NCBI GenBank assembly: GCA_002633005.1
Contig: NMRA01000602.1
Span: 181,680 to 221,795 of the forward strand
Reading direction: 5' to 3'
Source of the DNA: Phoronis australis
Lineage: Eukaryota > Phoronida > Phoronidae
Length of the DNA: 40,116 bases
This document shows, in pieces, positions 11,194-21,388 of the stretch. The first letter of the stretch is position 1; every line of letters starts with the position of its first letter. The notes under the pieces were generated by a model, which saw only the letters and a program-made list of their open reading frames with translations, made no database searches and was not told the DNA's origin. The translations under genes and the position numbers were made by a program.

Positions 11194-11397
11194 CCAATGC
11201 GAACCTCCGTCAAATTGCCAATCTGCTGGATACTGCATCCAATCACCTCCAGGTTTTGGGTAAACCGAGGTGGAAAGACTTGTTGTCAACTTTGTGTCGC
11301 ATGTATACTGCAACACAGCACAATCAACGCCGGAGACATTGTAACACGACCTTCGTTATCAGGCGGCCAACAAACTGTTATTGCACGCAATGTTTGA
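11194..11397 (+). pseudogene. decayed WSC exon
   Basis: The frame starting at 11197 aligns with the next exon (11643-11927). It has ICW at 11221-11229, then exactly twelve residues to NRGGK (KCW, then twelve residues to YRGHH in the intact exon). TCCQLCVAC follows, against YCRQLCGSY, and SGGQQTVIA against CGGSQAYFVM. Around 11310-11340 a neighbouring frame reads ATQH, as in the intact exon, which indicates frame-changing deletions. The CWCG core is gone and the final CGG Cys is Ser. The acceptor side has no good AG border in phase. It is read as a dead tandem copy of the second WSC exon. Confidence 0.6.
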
Positions 11398-11642
11398 AGA
11401 ATATTTCGCTCCGCTCTACGTCGATTTTAACTTCCACACACTCACCATTAGCTCCGAAGCAGGGGTTTTGAATTGCACAGCGAATCTTTAGTAATAAAAC
11501 CAATACAGCATTAGTAGGTGGAGAACAGATCTGCACCCACACATAACCTGCAAACATTTAATGTCCATTGTCTAACATTTCGTAATCCACGAGTTAAAAC
11601 AACAGATGGGTTTTTAAGAACAAGCATGTTGATATCTTGCAG

Positions 11643-11927
11643 GGCATTCTAAACTTGTAAACAAGTGCTGGTCAAGCGATAGAAACTTTGACGATTTTTT
11701 GGCGTACCGCGGTCATCACAATAGCCGATCATATTGTCGTCAACTTTGTGGCAGCTATCGCCAGCCATTTGCTGCAACTCAACACGGAGAACAATGTTGG
11801 TGTGGGAAGGATTTCTTCAGTAGCAAAATTGTTTCGCCTCGAAAATGTAACAAAAAATGCAGTGGAGATAACAGTCATACATGTGGTGGATCGCAAGCAT
11901 ATTTTGTTATGCCGTCTGAAATTACAG
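11643..11927 (+). CDS. second WSC exon of plus-strand gene
   Basis: Exon of 285 bases (95 codons), phase 1 at both ends, with acceptor ATATCTTGCAG and donor ACAG then GTAACC. It encodes a complete WSC domain starting near HSKLVNKCW. All eight cysteines are present: KCW, YCRQLC, QCWCG, KCNKKCSG and TCGG, ending in YFVMPSEITG. The KCW start (instead of GCY) and the preceding HS-x-L-x-NKCW are shared with the second WSC exon of the minus-strand gene (28570-28860), marking them as paralogous domains. The role in glycan binding is known for the WSC family and inferred here. Confidence 0.8.
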
Positions 11928-12284
11928 GTAACCTGCAGTGTCGTAGCCCTGACTGAATTATTGTTTGCTGATCTTTGCGTCAACTTTTAGGTCTATTTTT
12001 CTTTCTTCTCTTGTTTTTTCTCTTGCATCCTCCCCACCCGTATTTCTAACTGTTGGGCTGTCTGTACCCTGACATACATGTATTCCTCTGGCCCTTCGCT
12101 GATGGCGGCTCGTTAGAAAGGAAGTGGAGGGAGGAGACTGATCAAAGACTGAAGGGAGTGACGAAACCGTCATGATAAGTAGGAACTGTTTGTATAACAG
12201 GATTACCCGCTACCGTTGCATGTCAATGGTGTAATCTCATACCAAAAAGTACACTGGACTTTCAGATGGGACAGGAATTGAAAC

Positions 12285-12570
12285 TCAACTGAAGTTCAAT
12301 TAAAATTCAATTGAAATTCAATTGATAATTTTCCCATGTAAATGGATTAATTCAACTCATTAGCATAGTCAATAGCCATTCAACTAGAATTCAATAGCCA
12401 TGCAATAGCCATTCCATTTTACATGCAGTACAGAATCAGTTGAATTACATCCTATATTCAATAACAATTCAATAGCCTTTCAATGGCCATTCACTAGACG
12501 TTCAATGGCCATTCACTAGACGTTCAATGACCATTCAATAGCAGTTCAATGGCCATTCAATTTTTCAAAC
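12285..12570. repeat. imperfect tandem repeat, TTCAATGGCCATT type
   Basis: Short units of 11-22 bases repeat across the segment: TTCAATTGAAATTCAATTGA at the left, then CAATAGCCATTCAACTAG and CAATGGCCATTCACTAGACG, the last appearing twice in succession. Many units contain the palindrome AATGGCCATT or CAATTG. No open frame is associated. Confidence 0.7.
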
Positions 12571-14725
12571 TATACAGAATAATTTGAATTTCAGGTATTT
12601 TCATCTAAAAATTAACTCTTTCAAAAATAAGATAAATTGTTGTAAACCTCTTCAAGAGATAAGAATAGTTCATAATCTTCATTCAACGACCTGACATGCA
12701 GGAATGAAATCAAATCATAGACAGATGAACATTGCAAAACCTTAAATCAAAACTTGCACAAGTAATATTATCACATAGCATTAAACAAAGAAAAACAAAA
12801 ATAGTGCCTAAGATGTTGTAGGAGCCTTGAGACATAACGGAAATGTAGCATCCTTTGTAAACATTTTGAAAAATCTCTTAAAGGCTGACTACCTATAAGA
12901 TTGTTTTGTTTTTTCATCATTTGTATGTTGAATCTCGTACATGAACTAAGTTATATGTCATTATGAACTTCAATCAACACATATTTCAACGGATCACATA
13001 TGTGGAGAGGAAAAATGAGTGTTTTATATCCAGCTTAATAAGTGTTGGCGATAGAATAAAACGAATTTCAGGCAAACAGATCTATAGCAACAAAATATTA
13101 ACTGTCTGGAAAGCACAATCCACATGCGAAACCAAATCTTTAAACGTCGCTATTTACAGCCCATCAAGGTCTCTGCAGAACTCGGGGGGTCCACATTTTT
13201 CAGGGTTGTGTGACTTGTTATAATTTATTAATTTGAGGTATCTGTCCACACACCAGGAATTGATGACTGACACAGTGTTGATGGGAGTGGGCATTTATTC
13301 CCAAGATTCATAGTCTTTTCGCTTCATCGTGCATGTTTTCTTTCTGTACTAAAATAAGTTGAGAAATATCCAGTTAGAGGGCATCGAGTAAAGTAAGTAA
13401 ATCTGAATTTGTATCGAGCTTGTCGCTCAGGATTCATGAATGATTTGTTAGTTAATTAGCCATCGACTTTAGAAAATGTAATGTGCTTTTGACTAGGAGC
13501 ATTTATGAGGGTGTTATCTGCTTCACTAATTAAAACTCCAGAAACATGAAAACTACCATAAAACGTAATTGAAGTCTATTCACTGAGGGAACGTAATTAG
13601 GAGAAAACATGGGTATCAGTGACAATGCATTGTAACTTTTCCATAACATGATATTTCCTACATCTATGAACACTCAGTTTTATATAATATAAATGCAATT
13701 TATATTTTTTGCATTATTTTGCCCATGGGCATATCATCCAACAGCAACATACAATTATCAAAGGAAACAGACTCATAACCTCTGCAGTACTGGGTTTGAG
13801 TGGCTTTCACCAAGTAGCTTATATCACTCAATAGGGCCTATTCATAAACCAATGTATGTACTATTTCACTTTCTATAGAATAACGTTGTTTATTGTAGCC
13901 AAATGTAACAAGCATTTCATTGACTAAGAGCTGACATTTGAGTTTTAATCCTATGAGTAAAACAGTTTGTATATCTAACCAGTATGGTTATCAGAACATT
14001 CGCCAGAAACACTATGTGGGACCAATAAACTTGATAAAATTCGTGTCTATTGTTCATGTAGGCATTATAGAACGGACAGCAACGCATCATTCAAAATGAT
14101 TTTTTACGATGGAAGCAGAGTTTTAACTGTTCACAAAGTTTTTTGAAACAGTTTCGGGATGGTGATTAACATTATTCATCCAAGAAGCACCAAATGCATG
14201 CACACATTTTTGACATCTACCTTTCCTGATGTCTTCTTTCGTGGATACTGGGTGTCGTTGTGCGTAAGATGTTGTTGCATGCCGTATGTTTATTTCCGCC
14301 TTCGTAATGGTTCAGGGGTGACTTCCATTTTCCGATTTGGATCAAATCTCCTATCGTTCTTTAAGATCATAGGCCTCCCTTATGTGGTGCATTATGGACT
14401 TTTGGTTGTAAAAATAAATCTCACTGTGTCAATTATTTTACGGTTTGTCTTTAATAAACTCTGTTGAATTTCAGTTTTTGTGAACTTTTTAAATTTCACA
14501 AAAAATCTGTCATCTGATCGCCAGTCATTGTTTTCCCAAAAACACAGCACGCGTCTCCTGATTTGGTATGGCTAGACATAGACGTAACGCACTTCCCTTA
14601 TATAGAATCTATAAACGTTGACCTTTATAGTGGCAATATAATTATTAGTATTCAAATGCAATTTTGAGGGAAATTTCTTGCTTCAGTGACTTGCCACTGT
14701 GGTGTCGATATAAGACTCGGGCGAA
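12571..14725. other. intronic sequence, no gene seen
   Basis: AT-rich sequence in the long intron between the second and third WSC exons. Short open frames (12963-13223, 14159-14467) have no domain, conserved pattern or splice pair and are not called. Confidence 0.45.
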
Positions 14726-15605
14726 TGCGATGGATAGTTCTAAAACCCTTTCAACACCCTTGACCCCCTCGACCCACACCCCTTCGACAAACGACCCAAA
14801 AGCCCCTCGATCCAGTCTACACAAGCTCCACTGGATCTGAGCATAGAACAAGCGCTGACCAGCAGGACCAATTAGTTGGGCCTTGAGTTCGGCTGACTTT
14901 TTCCTGTTTTTTGCAATTAAAGGAGCGTATTCGGCAAGATTTAAAGCAAAAAAAAAAAAACAACCAAAAAAACAACGCGACCAGATGAAATCAAAGATCT
15001 ACCAACGTTACAAGTGTCGTTGCCGGCAGAACGCCATCGTGTCGTCTGCTATTCAATGAATTATGCCAGATTCAATCATTTTGTGGATAGTGCTAGGAAC
15101 CGACAAAAATTTAATTCCATCACTAAATGCAGTTTGAAATGACAAACTGTTTTCTAAAAAGTATTTCAACGTTATATGGAGTATATTGTGAACGAGTATA
15201 GAGAAAGCAAATTATAAAAAATGTGAAATTATGTACGTTCACGTCAATGCACTCTCTCCCTAGGTTTGGTAGAACTGGGCAATTGGTAGCCGCTCGTAGA
15301 ACTATTTCTGTAACAACGATAGCGCGCTCACAATGTGCTATTTAAGATCACGTTCTCTGATTTTAGTCGCCAGGCTTGAGCCAGAGTCAACTCGCGTGTA
15401 GGTATTTCTTATAGGAAAGTCACTCAGCGACGTAATAAGATTATGTAATATGTAAAATCGCAAAAACACCTCCATCGCCAAAGGTCGTGGCTCGAAGGAT
15501 CATGGGTCGTGGGGTCGAGGGGTTGTGGGTCAAGGGGGTCGTGGGTCGATAGTGTCAAGGGATGTGGGGGTCGAGATGTCGAAGGGTTTTTAGAACTATC
15601 CAGAT
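14726..15605. repeat. inverted pair of CGACCC-rich minisatellites
   Basis: The left arm (14726-14825) starts with GGATAGTTCTAAAACCC and runs into CCCTCGACCCACACC-type units. The right arm (15480-15605) is its inverse and ends with GGGTTTTTAGAACTATCC. The arms enclose about 650 bases of unrelated AT-rich sequence. The shared outer sequence suggests the terminal inverted repeats of a non-autonomous element whose subterminal parts expanded as a minisatellite. The same unit occurs at 7640-7760. Confidence 0.6.
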
Positions 15606-16967
15606 GGAATCAGACACGATAAGGTGGCGTCAATATGATAAATTGGCGAAACATGCAACAACTCAAACAATGTGAATATATTTTGTAACATGCCATATCA
15701 CGAGTAATTCTCTCACCCAACTCAAAAATTATCATTGTTTCCAAATCCCCTACCTTTCCGGTGATGCTTTAGTACGTGAAAAATTATTAAGAAGTCGACT
15801 TTGTTGCGCAGTAATTTCAAGGTGTATTTTGAAGATTGAATTCCGAATCCATAGTAAAGTGCCTTTGAGGCTGATAGAATTTGTTAAAACGGATAACCAA
15901 TTTTGGTTTCTTGGGATACACGTTCCACAATTATTCCGAAATGTACAATTCCAGAATTTCAAATTGGGTTCTCGGTTATCAGACTCTGCATCTGGGCCTA
16001 CTTTACTGTTACGCTTTGTTTTGAAAGTGAACATGTGAGGCGTATTATGACCTAGATGGGGGAATTAAAATGCAATGACTCATTTTGTTGAGTGGGAAAT
16101 AATATTGCTTATTTCTACACGTACTGGAAAGTGAACAACATTAAATGTAACAGACAAGTTATCATACGCTAGTGAATAAACAATGGGCTTATTTTAAACT
16201 AAAGACTTGAAACTGACTGTCCGATTTTTTTTCGGCAAACGCGGGAACATTAAATAGCAAAAATGAACCTTTTGTAAAATCTTGTCTCTTTCTTGTTGCC
16301 GATAAAATTCTGATCACCTTTGTACAGCCACCTGGGTATAGCAGTATCCACTTAATTTATGCAGCAGTACTGCAACTATTCTCAAGGTTTTTCGGAATAC
16401 ACAAAAACAATTAATCGAAATTGCAAATTTCTCATTTTAAACAGGCTTTTACATAGGCTCTAGAGGGCTTATGGTTCTTTGAATATAGGCTATATTTTAA
16501 TGGCATGTGTATGGATTGGTCGACACTTCACAAAAATAGATTTGAAGCATGATACTTTGGTGCGTCTGAAAATGTCAATATTTCCGAAAATCGTACTTTG
16601 TGGCCACCTGCAAAAAGTAACCGGTGTCGACAATGTCTGGTAGACGGAAAACGATGTGTAAACTGCAATTTTCAAGGTGAAATAACTATAATTGATTTTT
16701 AGTTGGAAAAGGAGCTTGTTACTTCTACATTGCTTGGAAATTAACCTGACACTAGATTAATCTTTAGCGTGAATTCATCACCTGTCAATTATTCTTAAAG
16801 TAACACAAAGTGCCAATTGGTGTTCAATCTAATTACCTCGTCTTTTGTTGCAAAGCCCTCCCGTTGTCTAAGGTACCATCATACTCAGACACAATGTCTT
16901 TTTGTGAAATGCTATCTAGTTTTCACTTAGTGACAGAAGTGGCAAAAATCAATTGATGTGATGATCA
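15606..16967. other. intronic sequence, no gene seen
   Basis: AT-rich sequence between two repeat blocks. Overlapping short frames on both strands at about 15750-16038 mirror each other and show no domain. Nothing further is supported. Confidence 0.45.
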
Positions 16968-17325
16968 CCCTTACAAAAATGAACTTAAGTTTTTCGCTGA
17001 AAACTTAAGTTTTTGGCGAAAAAACTTAAGTTTTTGGAAAATAAGTTAAGTTTTAGAGGAAAAACTTAAGTTCTTCCGAAAAACTTAAGTTTTTAAAAGA
17101 AACTTAAGTTTTTCAGAAAACTTAAGTTTTTTCAGGTGTAAAACTTAAGTTTTCACAAATAAACTTAAGTTTCAAGTAATAACTTAAGTTTTCATGAAAA
17201 CTTAAGTTTTTTGAACTAACAAAACTTAAGTTTTTCTGATAACTTATAAGTTTATCACAAAACTTAAGTTTTTCTGACCAAAAATTAAGTTTTTCGATGA
17301 AAACTTAAGTTCATTTTTGTAAGGG
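16968..17325. repeat. palindromic AACTTAAGTT array with terminal inverted repeats
   Basis: About 17 units centred on the perfect palindrome AAACTTAAGTTT, spaced roughly 17-22 bases apart, with short variable spacers. The outer ends are inverted copies: the left begins CCCTTACAAAAATGAACTTA and the right ends with TAAGTTCATTTTTGTAAGGG. The inverted-repeat ends argue for a MITE or foldback-type DNA element rather than a simple satellite. No clear target-site duplication was found. It sits in the intron just before the terminal WSC exon of the plus-strand gene. A second copy of its central part lies at 33826-34125. Confidence 0.8.
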
Positions 17326-17504
17326 CACGTAGGACACCTGTCAAAAATATCAGAATTTAATATTAAGTATGGAATGAGTGACGGTTAATTCCACCATGAG
17401 CATTGTGGTTTTACGTGTGTGCATTTATTCATTGGATTCAGTCATCAAGTGAAATCATTGGCAAAGTTGTTGATATAAAGAATCTCCACGCCTTTTTATC
17501 ACAG

Positions 17505-17839
17505 ATAAAGAAGTCACGGATGAAAGAGCTGTTCTAGAAGGGTGCTACGAAGTAACCAGAACAAATGGGTTATCCACTTATAAAACGATTGATATCAAAG
17601 AAGGAAAACTTCAGCACAATGTTTGCAGAAAACGATGTGGCGAAATGGGAAGTAAGATATCTTTGGTGAAGGAAACATCAAAGTGCCTTTGTGGCAACAC
17701 AGTTAACATAAGTTACATGCACTTAGCTGACAAGGATAAATGTAATCTGCCATGCCCAGGGAATGCATTGCAATCTTGCGGAGGAGAAGGTCATGTCTAC
17801 CTCATGCTTTCAAACAGAACCGACAATATTAGACAGTGA
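17505..17839 (+). CDS. terminal WSC exon of plus-strand gene
   Basis: The acceptor is CTTTTTATCACAG; the exon enters in phase 1 and runs to a TGA at 17837-17839. It encodes a full WSC domain starting at EGCYEVTR, with eight cysteines: GCY, VCRKRC, KCLCG, KCNLPCPG and SCGG, ending YLMLSNRTDNIRQ and the stop. The core is KCLCG where Leu replaces the usual Trp. Two N-glycosylation sequons are visible (NIS and NRT). No in-phase donor exists before the stop, so the protein ends right after the third WSC domain, unlike the minus-strand gene, which has an extra exon. No transmembrane segment follows, so a secreted product is inferred. The first AATAAA downstream is at about 18406. Confidence 0.8.
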
Positions 17840-18144
17840 TGCTTCTACGTCAGTGATGAGAAATTTATTTTCACGTTTTCGGAATTTGAAGTACTGTTAC
17901 ACATAATTAATTAGGGCACTTCTCGACAGGCGTGCATACAGCAATCGTGGAATTTGATTAGGTAATGGCATGCACAGTTTGGTTCAAACGAAAATTATTC
18001 AGACACAATGGCTATGTACTTTCCATCATGACAGCTAGTCAGAAGCGGTATTCAGTGTCAGAAAAGTCCGCCCTAATGACCGAGAATGAAGTGGGGTTGC
18101 AAGAAAGTTACAAAACCATCAAAAACACCTGGTACTTAGAATTT

Positions 18145-18322
18145 TACCACTCATGCTGCTAACAAACTTAGCAGTCGTGGCAGGAAAACGACATTTTGTC
18201 CTGATTACAGAGTCTGTTGTAGTTCATGCTTGGTATTTGGTCCAAGCTGCTGTCCAGAGAGTGTCGAGAACTACCACTGTTACACTCATCCGGTCATCTT
18301 CCTTCTTACCAAGAGCTATTAG
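18145..18322 (+). CDS. possible somatomedin-B-like cysteine-rich exon
   Basis: The frame that runs from about 18145 to a TAG at 18320-18322 contains C-x5-C-C-x2-C-x6-C-C-x8-C (residues FCPDYRVCCSSC, then LVFGPSCCPE). The spacing CC-x2-C followed by F-G and a CC-x-(D/E) pair resembles the second half of somatomedin-B domains found at the N-terminus of invertebrate receptors and secreted proteins. An acceptor-like AG precedes it (AACTTAG or TTAGCAG). No good donor is visible before the stop. It could be an exon of a separate gene or a remnant. It is not clearly part of the WSC gene, which already stops at 17839. Confidence 0.3.
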
Positions 18323-18339
18323 TGATTCCCCAGAGCAAG

Positions 18340-18745
18340 TCCAGTCATTGCACTTTCAGTTTTTCCCAATACCGTACTGGCCAGTGATTCCCTGAAAAAA
18401 AAAACAATAAACATGCAGGTACTTTGCCAATACTGGACCTGGGCTGTCTTCTATATTGACCCAATGCTGTATTCCAGTACTGGCCCAATAACATTTTGCA
18501 CACCCGCTGGGTATTGGGCAGGTATAAGATTGCAGTAAAGGACCAGTACCAAGCCATTACTGGACCAATACACCAAAAACCGGTTTCGGCCCTATAAAGG
18601 CCCTGCACATGGCCATTGGTGGGCTCATGTTAAGCCCGTATACTAATTATATAGGCGAAGGTGCAGTGGTGGGCCAGTACAGTGCCAGTACGGAACCATT
18701 AATGTTGCCTTTACAGGCCCAATGCAGGAATATTACTGTTTGTTG
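18340..18745. repeat. foldback-like repeat of CCAGTACTGG motifs
   Basis: Many short copies of (CC)CAATACTGG and GGCCAGTAC occur in both orientations. The left side has ATACCGTACTGGCCAGT and the right side has the inverse GGGCCAGTACAGTGCCAGTA. The arrangement suggests a foldback element or a hairpin-forming minisatellite. Local GC is higher than in the flanks. Confidence 0.5.
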
Positions 18746-20857
18746 GCATATCAAAACAACTGGTTTGTTTGTTCAATCCTTCAAGTTTTTAAATCCTACA
18801 ACATTCGCGTTGTTGATCATTTCAATCCTATTACATGCGTAACTGTTACTTACAAGAAGAAAAGGCTCTTGTTCTTTAATACTTTTATTACTACGAAACT
18901 ACTAAGGGAAAAATCTTACGAAAAATGACGAATTACATCAATAAAAAGTACGCAAATAATTATTTTTTAACAAAACTGTCTCGGGCTTGTTAGTGGACTG
19001 GCAGCTTCACATAGTCATCGCCCTCCCTCCGTGTCGCCAGCGTTTCGAAACCTGATGCCTGTCTCTTTTACTATAAAGCTTGCATTAGCATTGCTTTGCT
19101 CCTTGGTCAAAATCCCTTAAATACAACAACGCCTGCTTATTATCATAGATTACAAACTAACTCCAAAACAAAACTTATTTGAAATGCATAATCTTCAAGA
19201 TATTTGAATGTTTCCTCCTTTGTTAACAGAAGTCTTACAGCTGGTTGTAAAACTTCAGTTTCTTTAAGTAATAAATATTTTCAGAGGAGACTTTTCCGTA
19301 GATCTATTTCTTCCAAAAATGTCTATGTCGTTACCATTTTAAGATTCCTAAAATACTTCACAACCTGTTACGAAATAGTCTCATGAGAATAAGTTAATGG
19401 TTTTGTTCTGTGTTTACTCACAATTGACACTTATACGACCTTTTTAACTGTGTTCCAAGCCTCATCGGTTTAGCCATTTGAGGCTTGGTTATGGGAATGG
19501 CTTTCTGCACAATGATTAACCGTTGTCTTGGCGTCATTGGACAAAGGCAGATTGTAATTATTTTCACATTGCAGCAATTCATGCGACAGAATGCATTGTT
19601 TTAGCTATTGTCTGAAATAAAGTTTGTACTTATTTTCAATTCATATTTATGAATAGTATTAATCTGTTTTTTAATCAAAACACGTAATTTTTGCAATAAT
19701 ATAGACCTTATTTGCTGCAACATGCCGTTAGTTTTTATTTTTATATATAACTGCAGACAATTTCGAAATTACGTATGATATTCCGAGAATACCGTAAAAA
19801 ATTCTGACACATTTCATTTCCCATTACAAAGCTCAAATGATCATCATCATCTTGTCCCTTGGAGACGAGGATGAGTGCCGCTTATATTAAACAATGATGG
19901 GTGTGCACAAGGTCAGCAATGCTGTCAAAGCAGTAGACACAGCAACAAAACTTGGATTGTTTCCGTTTCATAAGATCACCAATAGCCCGCATTGTTTTGG
20001 AGTTTGATATTTGGGTGTATGAAGTTTCGTTGTGAAACACCTAAAACGATATAGAGCATGTAAATTGGGCATATAATAAATAGATGGAAGTTCATAACTA
20101 TCTTTAAAAGCCTACAACACTGTTTCGGGGGTAGAATTTAAACATAAGTAAAGCAACTTTGCATGTTAGAAACGGGTTGCAGAAGCAAATTTTCAAATCC
20201 ACTAGGTCCCTAGAACAACTATATCAACTCTGAGTACTTAAGCCCTAAAAGAATTATGCAAATAAACAGAAGTCCAATCAAAGAGGAACCCCCTCCAGTC
20301 ACACACCGTTAAGGTCAGTGTCTCATCTTCGAAATGTTATCGCTGTACTTTAAACAAGTCAAATAGATACAATCCAAGCGTTTGAGTTTATCTGTTCATC
20401 GATCACCACTGACGTCACTCACTAGGCTACATAACAAAACATAAAGGTAATACTATAAACTTTGATTTGCTCAGAATTCTATGAAATGTGCAATCAGCAC
20501 CAAACAAAATTTTGAATACCTTCTTTCACTTTTTCATATTAAATTGCCTTCGCGTGTTGATTTGCAAACAGAAATATTGAAACATATCAAGGTTATTTTT
20601 GACGTTCATGGCAGACGACCTTAGTACACTTCTGGATTTTTCATACACAGTGCATAAGCTATTCCAAAGCTCTATTTAACTTGCCGACGAGAGCTAGTTG
20701 CGTGTCTTTTACATAATTCAATTTCGGTATGAATGGGCTTGTAAAATAACCTTGTTTGAACCCGAAGAATCACTAACTTACATGAAGGATTACTAGAAAA
20801 ACCGCCAGTTGCCGACAGCTGATTTCCGCAAATAAATGTATGGTCTGGCATTAGAAT
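18746..20857. other. intergenic sequence between the two WSC genes, no gene seen
   Basis: AT-rich, with only short open frames lacking domains or splice context. A short ATCATCATCATC run occurs near 19840. Confidence 0.45.
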
Positions 20858-20895
20858 CTCGTAATTTAATTAATTTCTCGTCCTCAACTCCAGAA

Positions 20896-20928
20896 GTGAC
20901 GTTTTGGGAGGCAAGAATTTCGCGCCAA
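20896..20928 (+). promoter_or_regulatory. CRE-like and E2F-like sites in transposon arm
   Basis: GTGACGT (20896-20902) resembles a CRE/ATF half site, and TTTCGCGCCAA (20918-20928) matches the E2F consensus TTTSGCGC. Both lie about 110-140 bases before the THAP ATG at 21035. The inverted arm carries the same pair at 21953-21959 and 21927-21937. Function is inferred from consensus only. Confidence 0.4.
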
Positions 20929-21034
20929 TTTCTTTTCATACAGTCATACTGCGAGAGCTGTGAAGTCAGTCATTGTTCTACCTCGGATGTGGTAAGTTCG
21001 TCCGTAGTTTGTTTTTGTTTGCGAGTCAGTCAAC

Positions 21035-21388
21035 ATGCCACGCTCTTGCTGCGTACCAGGATGTACTCACTATCGTCTCACACGCGTTGTGGGTACCTTG
21101 CATCGCTTTCCGAAGGATGACACACTTCGCCGTACTTGGCTAGCTCATTGGTGTGAAGAACGCAGCGCTACCCGTTCACGCAACGTACAAAGCAGTGGCA
21201 AGCATTTTCAGCCGTCAGATTACGGCAGAGATATTTACGCTGAATTGATGAAGGTTCCTGCGAAACAACGCCTGAAGAAGGGTTCCATACCACGCCTTTT
21301 GATTCCCGGCAGTGCCGCAATCGCCACCCCCGAGAAGTGCTTTTTTGAAGCGAGAAGCCTCGCGAACCGTAGCCACTATAAACTGTGA
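21035..21388 (+). pseudogene. THAP domain protein, damaged zinc site
   Basis: A 117-residue frame starts MPRSCCVPGC, the standard THAP N-terminus, followed by LHRFPKDD (residues 22-29), W35, KHFQPSDYGRD (56-66) and a SIPRLL stretch (84-89) in place of the AVPTLF box. THAP domains bind DNA through a C2CH zinc site: here Cys6 (or Cys5), Cys10 and His57 are present, but the Cys expected at position 54 is Ser (AGT instead of TGT). The frame ends at a TGA; beyond it Ser/Pro-rich text continues in other frames up to about 21785, suggesting frame breaks. The start codon choice is supported by the conserved MPxxC beginning. It is probably the relic of a transposase N-terminus. Confidence 0.7.

Noticed and set aside
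16968-17325. CRISPR-like repeat array
   Set aside because: Units are short palindromes with spacers under 12 bases, the array has inverted ends, a second copy shares the same spacers and the genome is eukaryotic.
20836-21120. Open frame over the left THAP arm (and its mirror at 21900-22157)
   Set aside because: Both frames share residues only because the arms are inverted copies; they run through the promoter-like part and into the THAP start in another frame.
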